A DNA stretch of 64,000 nt from Afipia massiliensis (GTDB lineage: Bacteria > Pseudomonadota > Alphaproteobacteria > Rhizobiales > Xanthobacteraceae), in assembly GCF_014203115.1 (NCBI RefSeq), contig NZ_JACHIJ010000002.1, forward strand, positions 744,001 to 808,000, read 5' to 3'. The position numbers were made by a program, and so were the translations under genes. The notes under the pieces were generated by a model. That model worked only from the letters and a program-made list of their open reading frames with translations. It was not told the DNA's origin and searched no databases. Below, piece after piece: positions 27,852 to 36,667 of this stretch (its first letter is position 1; each line of letters begins with the position of its first letter).

Positions 27852-29853
27852 GCCCCATACGTCGGTGAGGCTTCACCAATGCTTGTTCGGGTACGACAAC
27901 GGGCATCGTCTTCTGTCGACTTCGCATAAGTTACCGGATGATGCTGCAGCACTGTTGTTGCAGCATAGCGACCTGGTCCCCGGGCTGAGTGGAAGCCAGT
28001 TCGACAGCTATTGGACCGGGCTGCCGCTATCAGCCGCCAAGGTCTATGCGCTGATGCGGACCTGGCCGGCACCGGAAATGCCGCGCCCTGGATGCGTCTG
28101 GACCCATGTGATCTTGATAGCTCTTGCGGACATGGCCCGGTTTCCCGATCTGGGCGTTCTCAATTCTGTTTTGACTCGCCCCAGCGTCTCGCCGAACTAC
28201 TCATCCTATGCGGGGCCTCTCGCCATTGATCCAACAGAACCATCGGTCAGGACGCCTTTCTCAATCCAAAATGGCCTGAGCGTGGTCCGGGCGCTCTACG
28301 CGCCGGGCGCAAGTGGCGTGGTTATGGATCAGGGTGAACCGCTGGACGCGGCTGTTTTTGCCGCGTGGTCCCAGCAATGGCCGCGGCTGAGGCGAGCTTT
28401 TTCATTCCGAACCGCCGGACCTGCCAATGAACCATCGGCTGCGCGTTTTGATCTGCGGATCACGCGTGACGCCTTGGCTTCATCACCTCCCGCGCGGACC
28501 AGCAGCGCTGACGCGCGCGCGGACTGGGAAGACGCGGCTGTCGACGATCTGACCGCACTCGAGGTCACACCATATCGGCGGTTCTTGTGGCGCTACGGCT
28601 CGGACATGCGGCGTGGCCGCGAGAAGTATCGGTTTCTTGCCCAACTCTTCTTGACGACCCGGGTGCCGGCATTTGACGCAAGAACATTTGACCGAACACT
28701 TGGCCTCGTCGCCGAGGTGCTGCCGGAGCCTGACGACGGCAAGCTGCTCAAGGATGATTTTCTTTCCTGCGGCCGGAGCCCCTATTCTCTTCTCCCGCCA
28801 GCCAGCGCCGTCGACGCCCTTCGCTACGTCGTCGAGCATCCGGATTTGAAGGCGCTTCCTGCAGTGCCTGAGGCGACCTTTGCTGCGCTTGTGGATTCGT
28901 GGCCAGCCCGCGCCGCGGACGTGCTGGGTTTGGCCGAAAGCGCCGCCAACAGCGACGAAGCAACTTTTGAGAAGATACTCAAACCACTCGCAGCGACCGC
29001 GGAGCCGGCAAGCTTCATCGGCTTGTCTCGCGATCATTCCGTCGTTCGCAAGCGCGTGGTTATGGAGAATCCGGCCTTGCTCGATAGCGCGGATCTCGGG
29101 ACTCTTCCTGCAGACGAACTCCTCGACCTATTGACCGTGTTACCGGACAGCGAAGATTTGGCCAGCAAAGTCCTCGGTCGTCTTCTGTGTGTTGACAATG
29201 CCGATGTGGCCGCGACTTTTACCGATCGGTTTCTCTCAGTGACGGAGAACCAGGTTTTCGGGGCGTTGGTTGCCGAGCAGGCTCACTCGAAACCACTGCT
29301 GCCGCACGTTTGGCCGGACGCTGTACGGCAGCGCAGCCCGGACCTGGCGGCCCACATCCTGAATCGGGTTGCAACGACGACTGAGCTTGGCGTCCTCGTC
29401 GGATGGCTTGGATCGAACGTGACGTCGGGTTTGCGGGCCTCACCTGCCGTCTGGGCTGAAACACTGCGTCGGGCCCAAGACGACGTTCGTGGCCCGGCAC
29501 GGCAGCGACTACTGAGTTATCTCCTCGCATTGGCCTTGGCCCGACCGAGTCCAGGCTGCGAGCCTTTGTTCGAGGTGGCGTTCGAGAGCGTCCATGCCGA
29601 TATCTGGTCGTCCCGGCTACCTTATGATGCGTTCGATGCCCTGTCCCGCTTCCTGCCGAATCTATATTGGTGGGACCAATGGGACACGTGTCGCAGGCTT
29701 CGCCTCGCCGTGGCGCGAGCCTATGTGAGCGCCGACCTCGATCCGCGAAGTTTTCGACGCTTAACCAGCGACGCCGGTTTGTTTGACCGTCTGGTCGACG
29801 CTGTCCCGGACACAGGAGCTGGGCGCCGATATCTCAAACGCGTGTCTGGCTAA
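27841..29853 (+). CDS. GAP1-like GTPase-associated protein
   Basis: 670-residue soluble protein. The N-terminus (RLHQCLFGYDNGHRLLSTSHKL) has the Y-G-Y/D-x-G-H-R-L-L signature I associate with GTPase-associated protein 1 (GAP1) N-terminal domains. The middle and C-terminal parts are helical repeats with no catalytic motif. Start is TTG at 27841, overlapping the GTPase gene. In the predicted conflict systems it is the constant partner of the two GTPases, perhaps as a sensor or regulator. It is the last plus-strand gene of the cluster. Confidence 0.7.
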   Translation: MAVEPHTSVRLHQCLFGYDNGHRLLSTSHKLPDDAAALLLQHSDLVPGLSGSQFDSYWTGLPLSAAKVYALMRTWPAPEMPRPGCVWTHVILIALADMARFPDLGVLNSVLTRPSVSPNYSSYAGPLAIDPTEPSVRTPFSIQNGLSVVRALYAPGASGVVMDQGEPLDAAVFAAWSQQWPRLRRAFSFRTAGPANEPSAARFDLRITRDALASSPPARTSSADARADWEDAAVDDLTALEVTPYRRFLWRYGSDMRRGREKYRFLAQLFLTTRVPAFDARTFDRTLGLVAEVLPEPDDGKLLKDDFLSCGRSPYSLLPPASAVDALRYVVEHPDLKALPAVPEATFAALVDSWPARAADVLGLAESAANSDEATFEKILKPLAATAEPASFIGLSRDHSVVRKRVVMENPALLDSADLGTLPADELLDLLTVLPDSEDLASKVLGRLLCVDNADVAATFTDRFLSVTENQVFGALVAEQAHSKPLLPHVWPDAVRQRSPDLAAHILNRVATTTELGVLVGWLGSNVTSGLRASPAVWAETLRRAQDDVRGPARQRLLSYLLALALARPSPGCEPLFEVAFESVHADIWSSRLPYDAFDALSRFLPNLYWWDQWDTCRRLRLAVARAYVSADLDPRSFRRLTSDAGLFDRLVDAVPDTGAGRRYLKRVSG

Positions 29854-29962
29854 CCATCCACCTTGTTAAAATAGATATTTGTTCGATGTGGTGGTTATGT
29901 TCACACCTCGAGCGACGACCCTGCATGCGTCTTGCAGCCAAAAGCCGAACGTCCCAGCGCGC

Positions 29963-30745
29963 TTATTCCACCTCCGGCCTGGAAAGATCAGCGCTCGCCA
30001 GCATCTGATCGTAGAACCGGCGCCTCATACGTAACTCTCGGAGGTCCTTTGCCACAACCTCGCCGAATTTATTGATAGCTACGGACGTTTCATCAATCCT
30101 AATCGGCAGATCCTTCTGCGCCGCGTCCTCGGCTGCGTCGATCTTCGCCCGGTCGTCGTCGGAGAGATCGTACTCCGGGTCGTCCGCATAGACTGACCCA
30201 TTGTAGTCCGACATGCACTTGCTGAGCCGCCCGAGGATGTCGATGAGGTTTTGACGGGCGCCTGTTATCTCGGCAGGCCCGAAGTTTCTGTCCTGCCGTC
30301 GAATTAAACGATCGCGGGTGCTGTCGACCGTTTGGTTCATATCCCATACCCAGTGAGGAAGCACCCCATGGTCATCCTCACGTTCATAATAGCCACGCGC
30401 CAGGTCTTCGGACAGTTTTTCGAGCGCGGCCAATTCTGGCTTGAGCCAATTCTCCAGCCGTTTTTCACGGTCTGCGTGAACCTGCTGCAAGGCGACGGCG
30501 GTCTGCACCGAGGACAGCTTGAGCTGCTTCAGAACAGGCTGAACGCTAAGCCAAGCAACGAAAATCGCGCCAAACATCGCCAACAGTGTCTGATATCGGG
30601 AAAACCACCATTCGATGCAGCCGAACGGAGCGTCCTTGATTTGCTCGCACCCGCCATTGAAGGTTGCGCCATAAGAAAACCCCAAGACAAGCGCCAGCAC
30701 CGCCGCAGCTGCGATAAGGGCAAGCGTATTTCGATTGTCATTCAT
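29963..30745 (-). CDS. Two-helix membrane protein of unknown function
   Basis: 260 residues: a membrane helix at about 7-27, a short extracellular loop with two Cys (C33, C43), a second helix at about 52-70, then a cytosolic coiled-coil and charged tail. Not recognised. It lies 37 bases after the TcmP gene on the same strand, so it is probably the third gene of that operon. Small two-helix proteins with a cytosolic coiled coil are common membrane effectors in defence loci, which is only an analogy here. Confidence 0.65.
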   Translation of the reverse strand: MNDNRNTLALIAAAAVLALVLGFSYGATFNGGCEQIKDAPFGCIEWWFSRYQTLLAMFGAIFVAWLSVQPVLKQLKLSSVQTAVALQQVHADREKRLENWLKPELAALEKLSEDLARGYYEREDDHGVLPHWVWDMNQTVDSTRDRLIRRQDRNFGPAEITGARQNLIDILGRLSKCMSDYNGSVYADDPEYDLSDDDRAKIDAAEDAAQKDLPIRIDETSVAINKFGEVVAKDLRELRMRRRFYDQMLASADLSRPEVE

Positions 30746-30782
30746 TCAGGTACCAATCGTCATGCGATCGCGATGGCACGGG

Positions 30783-32048
30783 TCACTTCTTCCCTTTCTT
30801 GCTTTGATCATCAAAGAAGATGGGAAAGAAGCTGCGCTGCTGTTTCAAGCGCAGGATGTCGCTGGTCCTGATCGTGTTGGCCTTGCGCCGCTCCCCGCCA
30901 CCTTGTTCGGTGATAACCTCCAGATCCGGGTTCTCGATGATCGCTGAATTGATATCGAGCATGTGAGCCGGGGTCGCGTTGTAGATGCTGGCGTAAAAGT
31001 CGCCAACCAGAAGCGCATCGCCGTAATTTGTGATAAGCCGCGGAATATCATCGTGAAGCTGCTTTTTCGCTTCCGCCCGTCCCGCTTCATCGAACACATA
31101 AAGCATGCTGTCGGCTTCACTTGGGTCGTAGGACAGCATGTGCAAACCGGATCGGCCGAAATGGGCCTGGGCGCTGCTGTTTTGATGCAGGATATTGTTG
31201 TATTCCTGACGCGCGCGAACTGAATTTGCGAAGTGGATGAGCCAATAGCGCCATCCGTCAGGATTGTGGATGGAAAACGGACTGACATAGTTCGCGCAAC
31301 GCCGAAACGACTCGAACACGAGGCGTTCCGCTGCGCCAAGCCAGGCGTCCTTGGTCATCAGACCATCGAGCTGCGACAGATCATCCGGACTGACGCCAAA
31401 CGGTGCGAGTTGCCTGGCCAGTGCGGCCCGATCCGTCTGATGCAAAAACGTCAGCAGCGTCTGAATGCCGAACGTGTAGAAGATTTCAACCGATGTGAAC
31501 GACGCGACGATGTCGCTGATTGTGTTGATTTCAACACTGCCTGTTCCGCACTGGTCCAGGTTGAAGAGGACGTTGTGATAGCCACCGCGTTCCAGCAACT
31601 GCTTCACCTCGGGATAGAGTTCGTCGAACTTCTGATTTCGGTACTCGATGCGAAGATGGAGCTTTGGCACGCTCTCCTTGATTCCGGCAATCAGCGGAGC
31701 AGCATTCGTTCTCAGCAACTCGACAGTCTCTTTGTCGAAGTCGTTCAGGATGAGCAGGCATTCGATGTCGAGCGGCGACATCCCCTCTGCCTGGCGCTTG
31801 ATGTTGAATTGCTCCGTCGCGACACGAAGCTCGTTGATGAAGATCAGCGGCGACCCAGGGCTGCCGCACTTGTATCGGCCGCCGCCCGCAAAACCATCGA
31901 CAATGGCAAGACGAAACCGGGACTGCTGGGGAAGCTGGCAGCGCACAGCCAGATAGCGCGCGACGTATTCGGCGATGACCTTATGCTTGCGTCTTGAGTG
32001 CTCCTCAAGAACCGCGCCCGTAACCCATAAATACGGCTTTTTCGACAT
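30783..32048 (-). CDS. tcmP: Three-Cys-motif partner protein TcmP
   Basis: 421-residue protein with the N-terminal VDGFAGGGRY motif (Asp51 onward), typical of TcmP and similar to the SAM-binding loop of Rossmann methyltransferases. TcmP was named for its recurrent pairing with a three-Cys-motif DUF5131 protein, and exactly such a gene lies 39 bases upstream. It probably acts with it on an RNA or nucleotide substrate; function is not established to my knowledge. Its setting in this island suggests a phage-related role. Confidence 0.82.
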   Translation of the reverse strand: MSKKPYLWVTGAVLEEHSRRKHKVIAEYVARYLAVRCQLPQQSRFRLAIVDGFAGGGRYKCGSPGSPLIFINELRVATEQFNIKRQAEGMSPLDIECLLILNDFDKETVELLRTNAAPLIAGIKESVPKLHLRIEYRNQKFDELYPEVKQLLERGGYHNVLFNLDQCGTGSVEINTISDIVASFTSVEIFYTFGIQTLLTFLHQTDRAALARQLAPFGVSPDDLSQLDGLMTKDAWLGAAERLVFESFRRCANYVSPFSIHNPDGWRYWLIHFANSVRARQEYNNILHQNSSAQAHFGRSGLHMLSYDPSEADSMLYVFDEAGRAEAKKQLHDDIPRLITNYGDALLVGDFYASIYNATPAHMLDINSAIIENPDLEVITEQGGGERRKANTIRTSDILRLKQQRSFFPIFFDDQSKKGKK

Positions 32049-32087
32049 TCGCCCCCGAATGAATCCTGCTATCCAGAGGCGTCATTC

Positions 32088-32867
32088 TCAGAGCGCGAGC
32101 GAAGCCTTCGGCATTTCGTCCCAGACCTGATCGCGATATACGCGCCCATTGGCCTTTTTGGAACGGCGCTTGTTGTCTTTCCCCCATGTCCCCCACTGCT
32201 TGAAGAAGAACGCGGTGTTGTGCATCGCACACCGGTCGAAGATTTCATCGATCCATTCCTCGCGGATCGGGCGGGCCGATCTTCCGCTCTCTCCGCCGAC
32301 GATGGCCCAATGGATCTCGCGGAGATCGACCGCCCCCACCGGGCCGATCAGCGGCTCAAATGAGATAAAACGGATCGCCGCCGGGACAGTACGCAAATGA
32401 TCGATACGGCCAGTGACGGCGGCATTCTCGACGCTGGTACCGAGCCACACGTTGGGCAGGACTTCGCCGATCTTGGAGCGGACCAGCGCTCCCATCCGCT
32501 CCGGACGCTTGGTCAGGATCTGATAATGATGATGGGGTGTGGCACGCATGACGGCCCACACTTTCAGGATGAAGGCGTCGGTCACCCGGTCGTGAAACAG
32601 GTCAGACATCGAGTTGACAAAGATTTTCCGCGGCTTCTTCCAGCGCAGCGGAATGTCCAGGGCCGCCTTGTCTTCGCGGACCACGCCGTTCCAGACGGTT
32701 CGTTTTCCACTACGGCGCGTCAGTCTCTTATATTTCGGGACATTCATTGCCTGAAGGCGCCGCGCCATTTCCATGGCGTAGCAGTTGGTGCAGCCGGCGC
32801 TGACAATGGAGCAGCCAGCAACCGGATTCCAGGTGGCGTCGGTCCATTCGATTTGCGTCTCGGCCAT
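32088..32867 (-). CDS. DUF5131 (phage Gp37/Gp68) three-Cys radical-SAM-like protein
   Basis: 259 residues from ATG at 32867. The N-terminal C19-x6-C26-x2-C29 motif (NPVAGCSIVSAGCTNCYA) suggests a 4Fe-4S cluster like that of radical SAM enzymes. Domains of this type occur in mycobacteriophage Gp37/Gp68 and in bacteria beside TcmP. The longer open frame to 33101 has a low-complexity Arg-rich lead and is rejected. First gene of the operon DUF5131-TcmP-membrane protein; a palindrome lies 58 bases before its start. Confidence 0.82.
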   Translation of the reverse strand: MAETQIEWTDATWNPVAGCSIVSAGCTNCYAMEMARRLQAMNVPKYKRLTRRSGKRTVWNGVVREDKAALDIPLRWKKPRKIFVNSMSDLFHDRVTDAFILKVWAVMRATPHHHYQILTKRPERMGALVRSKIGEVLPNVWLGTSVENAAVTGRIDHLRTVPAAIRFISFEPLIGPVGAVDLREIHWAIVGGESGRSARPIREEWIDEIFDRCAMHNTAFFFKQWGTWGKDNKRRSKKANGRVYRDQVWDEMPKASLAL

Positions 32868-32924
32868 GACCGTTCCCACATCGCGCTGTCGATGACGTCG
32901 TTTGTCGATCACAATCAATACCCG

Positions 32925-32937
32925 CTTAACCGTTAAG
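32925..32937. promoter_or_regulatory. Short palindrome upstream of DUF5131
   Basis: CTTAAC-C-GTTAAG, a perfect 6-base inverted repeat with a one-base centre, 58-70 bases before the DUF5131 start. A possible operator for the TcmP operon; a 13-base palindrome can occur by chance. Confidence 0.35.
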
Positions 32938-32967
32938 ATCGGGTTGGAAGGTGCCGGGCGCGAGTAC

Positions 32968-33171
32968 CTAGCCGTTGTAACAATGAAAGCGGCCGTATCG
33001 GACGCCCCTGATGAAGCCTTGCGAGACCTTCGCCTCCAGCTGCCACTGCACCAGAAGCAGGCTCCGGACCGTGCGTCGCGGATCGCCATCATGCGCCGCA
33101 ATTGCCTGATCCACGGCCAGGTCGAGCCGTTCCGATTCCGACATGGAATCGGCTTCCGCCACCTCTGACAT
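32968..33171 (-). CDS. Small conserved-type protein of unknown function
   Basis: 67 residues, acidic N-terminus, with the segment LDLAVDQAIAAHDGDPRRTVRSLL that recalls small Rhizobiales proteins annotated hypothetical. AGGAACTCGA precedes its ATG at 33171. It is divergent from the gene at 33221, with a LexA-type box between, so it may share SOS control. Confidence 0.55.
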   Translation of the reverse strand: MSEVAEADSMSESERLDLAVDQAIAAHDGDPRRTVRSLLLVQWQLEAKVSQGFIRGVRYGRFHCYNG

Positions 33172-33184
33172 TTCGAGTTCCTGA

Positions 33185-33218
33185 TTGACTTTGCTTGGCC
33201 TATGTTCTTATTTTGTTC
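33185..33218 (+). promoter_or_regulatory. LexA box (GTTC-N7-GTTC) over a sigma-70-like promoter
   Basis: GTTC at 33204-33207 and 33215-33218 are separated by exactly 7 bases, the alphaproteobacterial LexA operator. TTGACT (33185-33190), 17 bases, and TTATTT (33208-33213) read as a promoter whose -10 lies in the box. The predicted start of transcription falls at or next to the ATG at 33221. Confidence 0.72.
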
Positions 33219-33220
33219 TC

Positions 33221-33484
33221 ATGGAGTCAAGCAACGAAAAACGCCGGTTTACGCCGCCCTGGCGGGTTGAAGAGGAAAACGCCGAGACATTCGTGGTCAC
33301 CGACGCCAACGGAACGAAGGTCGCATGGATCCATCATCGCGAGGCTTCGTCGTGTTACCATCTGGGCGCACTTGGACTGAGCTTTGACGAGGCGCGGCGG
33401 ATTGCGAATGCGATCGCGCGCCTGCCCGAATTCCTGAAGCAGCGTCGCGGATTCTTTCAGCGCGGCGGCGGCGGATACCGGTAG
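33221..33484 (+). CDS. Small LexA-box-associated protein of unknown function
   Basis: 87 residues: FTPPWRVEEENAETFVVTDANGTKVAWIHHRE followed by FDEARRIANAIARLPEFLKQRRG. The layout (short beta-rich sensor-like part, then a helix) is familiar from small Bradyrhizobiaceae proteins without known function. ATG at 33221 lies two bases after a LexA box, and no ribosome-binding site fits between, so the message may be leaderless. The same reading frame continues as coding-like sequence after its TAG stop. Confidence 0.65.
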   Translation: MESSNEKRRFTPPWRVEEENAETFVVTDANGTKVAWIHHREASSCYHLGALGLSFDEARRIANAIARLPEFLKQRRGFFQRGGGGYR

Positions 33485-33790
33485 AAGCCGAGCCGCCCCT
33501 ATCATGTCGCGCTGGAGGACGCTTATCTTCGCACCCACTGGGGCGAGATCGACGCACTCTGCCGTCTCAACAGTCTGCCATTCAATCCGACCGGCGAGAT
33601 CATTCACAATGGCGGAGCCTGGCGCGTCCATGAATTCGCACAACAGATGGATGCCATCCTGTTCTGGGACAGGTTCGAAGGTCGCTGGCTCGTGGGCGAG
33701 GAGTTTCACTATCCCGAACGCCCGGCGAACCTGCCGGAACTGAAGCCGCTGAAGAACTGGCGCAAGCCCAACCCGAGAGACTTCCGCTGA
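33485..33790 (+). pseudogene. Coding-like frame without a start codon
   Basis: Directly after the TAG of the preceding gene, in the same frame, about 101 codons read like a real soluble protein (segments RPYHVALEDAYLRTHWGEID, NGGAWRVHEFAQQMDAI and RFEGRWLVGEEFHYPERP) and end at TGA 33788-33790. There is no ATG, GTG or TTG near the expected beginning; CCG stands before SRPYHV where an ATG could have been. Either the start was lost, an unusual start is used, or it is reached by readthrough of the TAG. Confidence 0.5.
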
Positions 33791-33882
33791 CGCGCAATCT
33801 CTCCGCCCGAGTGCTGTCCGAATTCTGCATCATTCTTGGAATAGAGTTTGCGTCTCGCACCCAACATGGAAGAGGCAGGACG

Positions 33883-34830
33883 ATGCGTTGGCTTATTCGG
33901 ATCGTCATTGTTTCCGTCTGCGTAGCCGTGGCCTCGTCTCCCGCTGCCGCCTGGTGGGACGCCGGCCACATGCAGATCGCCTACCTCGCCTACAAAAAAC
34001 TGGATGACACCGTGAAGGACAAGGCGGACGCGCTGCTGAAGCTCAACACGGATTATCCAAAGTGGACTGCCGGTGCGCCTGACGAGAAGACGGCGAAACT
34101 CTACGCCTTCATTCATGCGGCGACCTGGGCCGACGACATCAAGACCAAACCTTACGGATACGCCCGCGACGCCGTCACGAGTCCGACCGCCGGACAGAAC
34201 ATCGGCTATTCCGACCACTATCAGCATGCCTATTGGCACTACAAGGACGTCAACTTCTCACCCGACGGAACGTCGTGGCCAGCGTCCGATCCCGTCGATC
34301 TCGTCACCCAGCTCAAGCTGATGATTGCCGCCTTGCCAGCATCGTCCAACGCCTCCGACGATGTGCGCTCGTATGACCTTGCCTGGATTCTGCATCTTGT
34401 CGGCGACGCCCATCAGCCGCTTCATGCCGTCTCGCGGTTTACCCAATCCATCCCGAAGGGAGATTCAGGCGGCAACGCGGAGTCCGTGATCCCCGCGACG
34501 GGCGAAACCGTCATTCTTCATGCCTATTGGGACCGCATGTTCGGCGGCTATACATCTTCCTTCGGTGCTGTGTTCGACGCGGACAACAAGGACGGGCTTG
34601 GGAGCGTCGCCGTGAACGAGACGTCGGCGCAGATCTCCGATCCGGATGCCTGGATTCAAGAGAGCGCGGAGATTGCGAAGCAATTCGTGTATGCGCCGCC
34701 GATCGGGCTCGACAAAACGTCCGTTCTGCTCACGCGCGACTATGAGACGAATGCGCGCGCGGTTGCGCGCAAGCAAGCCGCTCTCGCGGCCGTGCGGCTC
34801 GCCAATCTTCTGAATGCCGCGCTGAAGTAG
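33883..34830 (+). CDS. S1/P1-family secreted nuclease
   Basis: 315 residues. A signal peptide ends at about Ala23, so the mature enzyme begins WWDAGH, placing Trp24 and His29 at the positions of the first zinc ligands of S1/P1 nuclease. Further ligand segments are ATWADDI, YSDHYQHAYWHYKD, LHLVGDAHQPLHA and LHAYWD. Family knowledge: a three-zinc endonuclease or 3'-nucleotidase acting on single-stranded nucleic acid outside the cytoplasm. ATG at 33883 follows AGAGGCAGGA. Not part of the trb operon, whose first gene begins 240 bases further on. Confidence 0.9.
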   Translation: MRWLIRIVIVSVCVAVASSPAAAWWDAGHMQIAYLAYKKLDDTVKDKADALLKLNTDYPKWTAGAPDEKTAKLYAFIHAATWADDIKTKPYGYARDAVTSPTAGQNIGYSDHYQHAYWHYKDVNFSPDGTSWPASDPVDLVTQLKLMIAALPASSNASDDVRSYDLAWILHLVGDAHQPLHAVSRFTQSIPKGDSGGNAESVIPATGETVILHAYWDRMFGGYTSSFGAVFDADNKDGLGSVAVNETSAQISDPDAWIQESAEIAKQFVYAPPIGLDKTSVLLTRDYETNARAVARKQAALAAVRLANLLNAALK

Positions 34831-35070
34831 TTCTCCTCAAACTTCGCCGTGTCTTCCACGCATCACGCATCCCGTCATCGTATGCCGTTGCGCGTTGTCC
34901 CCTCAATCCACTGCGCACGCACGCAGCGATTTCAGCCATTTCGCCGTTGCTAGGTCATTCTACGCCAGACTACGACGGCCACGACTGGCTTGTTGCTCCG
35001 CTCCCGATGATGCCTTTTGTATTCATCCCCGGCGCTCGGCGAATTCTCGCCGCGCCTCTTGGGGGACGCG

Positions 35071-36060
35071 ATGGCTGGGACCGGACACAACAATGACTCC
35101 GCCTCGCGCGGGGCGCGGATGCTGCGCACCGCGCTTGGCCCAGCCATCGCGACTTATCTGCAGGACGCCTCCGTCGTCGAGGTGATGCTCAATCCCGACG
35201 GCCGGCTCTGGATCGATCGCCTGAAGGGCGGCCTCGAGGACACGGGTGAGCGGCTTTCCCCTGCGGATGGCGAACGCATCGTGCGCCTTGTCGCGCACCA
35301 TGTCGGCGTCGAAGTCCATCCCGCCTCCCCGCGCGTGTCCGCTGAACTGCCGGAGACCGGTGAGCGTTTCGAGGGATTGATCCCGCCGGTCGTCGCCGCA
35401 CCGACCTTCGCCATTCGCAAGCCGGCGGTCGCGGTGTTCACCCTCGACGATTATGTCGCGGCCGGCATCATGCGGCCGAAGCAGGCTGAGCTGCTGCGGC
35501 TCGCGGTCGAGAAGCGAAAGAACGTCCTGGTCGCCGGCGGCACCTCGACGGGCAAGACCACGTTGGTCAATGCGCTGCTCGCTGAAGTCGCCAAGACGTC
35601 CGATCGCGTGGTGCTGATCGAGGACACCCGCGAGCTGCAATGCGCCGCGCCCAATCTTGTCGCGCTGCGCACCAAGGACGGCGTCGCCACGCTCTCCGAT
35701 CTGGTGCGTTCGTCATTGCGCCTCCGGCCGGATCGCATCCCCGTCGGCGAGGTGCGCGGCGCTGAGGCGCTTGAACTTCTGAAAGCCTGGGGAACGGGAC
35801 ACCCCGGGGGCATCGGCACGATTCACGCAGGAAGCGCGATCGGCGCGCTGCGCCGGCTCGAACAACTGATCCAGGAAGCGGTGATCACCGTGCCTCGCGC
35901 GCTGATCGCCGAGACCATCAATCTCATCGTCGTGCTCGCCGGCCGCGGCTCCAAACGCCGCGTTGCTGAACTGGCGGCCGTGCGCGAACTCGCGCCGAAC
36001 GGCGACTACGTCCTCCTCTCCAGCACCCACGAAGCCAATCCCGAAAGTGACCGCACATGA
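35071..36060 (+). CDS. trbB: Conjugal transfer ATPase TrbB
   Basis: 329-residue VirB11-type secretion ATPase that powers assembly of the mating channel. Walker A is in [14 protein letters not shown], followed by the Asp box ([12 protein letters not shown]) and the His box region [15 protein letters not shown] at 35071 is chosen since GGGGGAC lies just before it; an upstream TTG at 35017 is possible. First gene of a tightly packed trbBCDEJKLFGI operon; its stop overlaps trbC (ATGA). Confidence 0.92.
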   Translation: MAGTGHNNDSASRGARMLRTALGPAIATYLQDASVVEVMLNPDGRLWIDRLKGGLEDTGERLSPADGERIVRLVAHHVGVEVHPASPRVSAELPETGERFEGLIPPVVAAPTFAIRKPAVAVFTLDDYVAAGIMRPKQAELLRLAVEKRKNVLVAGGTSTGKTTLVNALLAEVAKTSDRVVLIEDTRELQCAAPNLVALRTKDGVATLSDLVRSSLRLRPDRIPVGEVRGAEALELLKAWGTGHPGGIGTIHAGSAIGALRRLEQLIQEAVITVPRALIAETINLIVVLAGRGSKRRVAELAAVRELAPNGDYVLLSSTHEANPESDRT

Positions 36061-36386
36061 TGTCCATTCGCCCCAAGTCTCGTCATTTGCTCGCGCTCCT
36101 CCCGGCGATCCTTGTGTTCGCGGCGACCACGCTGCCTGCGCACGCCGCCGGCTCCAACATGCCGTGGGAGCAGCCGCTCAACCAGATCCTGCAATCGGTC
36201 GAAGGCCCGGTCGCGAAGATCATCGCGGTGATCATCATCGTCACCACGGGTCTCACACTGGCGTTTGGCGACACCTCGGGCGGCTTCCGGCGGCTGATCC
36301 AAATCGTGTTCGGGCTCTCGATCGCCTTCGCGGCCTCAAGCTTCTTCTTGTCGTTTTTCTCGTTCGGCGGCGGGGCGGTGATCTGA
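36057..36386 (+). CDS. trbC: TrbC pilin subunit
   Basis: 109-residue VirB2-like pilin precursor. A long signal sequence ends near PAHAAGSNMPWEQP, followed by two hydrophobic helices (IIAVIIIVTTGLTLAFG and IVFGLSIAFAASSFF). Family knowledge: such pilins are processed and assembled into the conjugative pilus. It overlaps trbB by four bases and trbD by one. Confidence 0.9.
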   Translation: MMSIRPKSRHLLALLPAILVFAATTLPAHAAGSNMPWEQPLNQILQSVEGPVAKIIAVIIIVTTGLTLAFGDTSGGFRRLIQIVFGLSIAFAASSFFLSFFSFGGGAVI

Positions 36387-36658
36387 TGGCCGAGCCCAAT
36401 GAACCCATCGCCGGTTTCACCGCGCCCGTGCGTCGCTCCCTCAGCGATCCGATCCTGCTCGGCGGCGCGCCCCGCACGGTAGCGATCGCCAACGGCACGC
36501 TGGCCGCCGCGCTCGGTCTCGGCCTGCGCTTATGGATTCCGGGGCTGCTGCTCTGGGCGATCGGTCACGCGGCCGCGGTCTGGGCCGCCAAGCGCGACGC
36601 GCAATTCGTCGACGTGGTGCGCCGTCACCTGCGCTACCCCGCGCATTTTGGCTCGTGA
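36386..36658 (+). CDS. trbD: TrbD (VirB3-like)
   Basis: 90-residue inner-membrane protein with a hydrophobic pair near residues 30-65, the VirB3-type component of the channel. ATG at 36386 overlaps the trbC stop (TGATG). It is followed at once by trbE, with which VirB3-type proteins are functionally linked or sometimes fused. Confidence 0.88.
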   Translation: MAEPNEPIAGFTAPVRRSLSDPILLGGAPRTVAIANGTLAAALGLGLRLWIPGLLLWAIGHAAAVWAAKRDAQFVDVVRRHLRYPAHFGS

Positions 36659-36667
36659 GGTGCTGTG

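Noticed and set aside
31233-31997. Plus-strand open frame of 254 codons
   Set aside because: Antisense of tcmP, with no family features.
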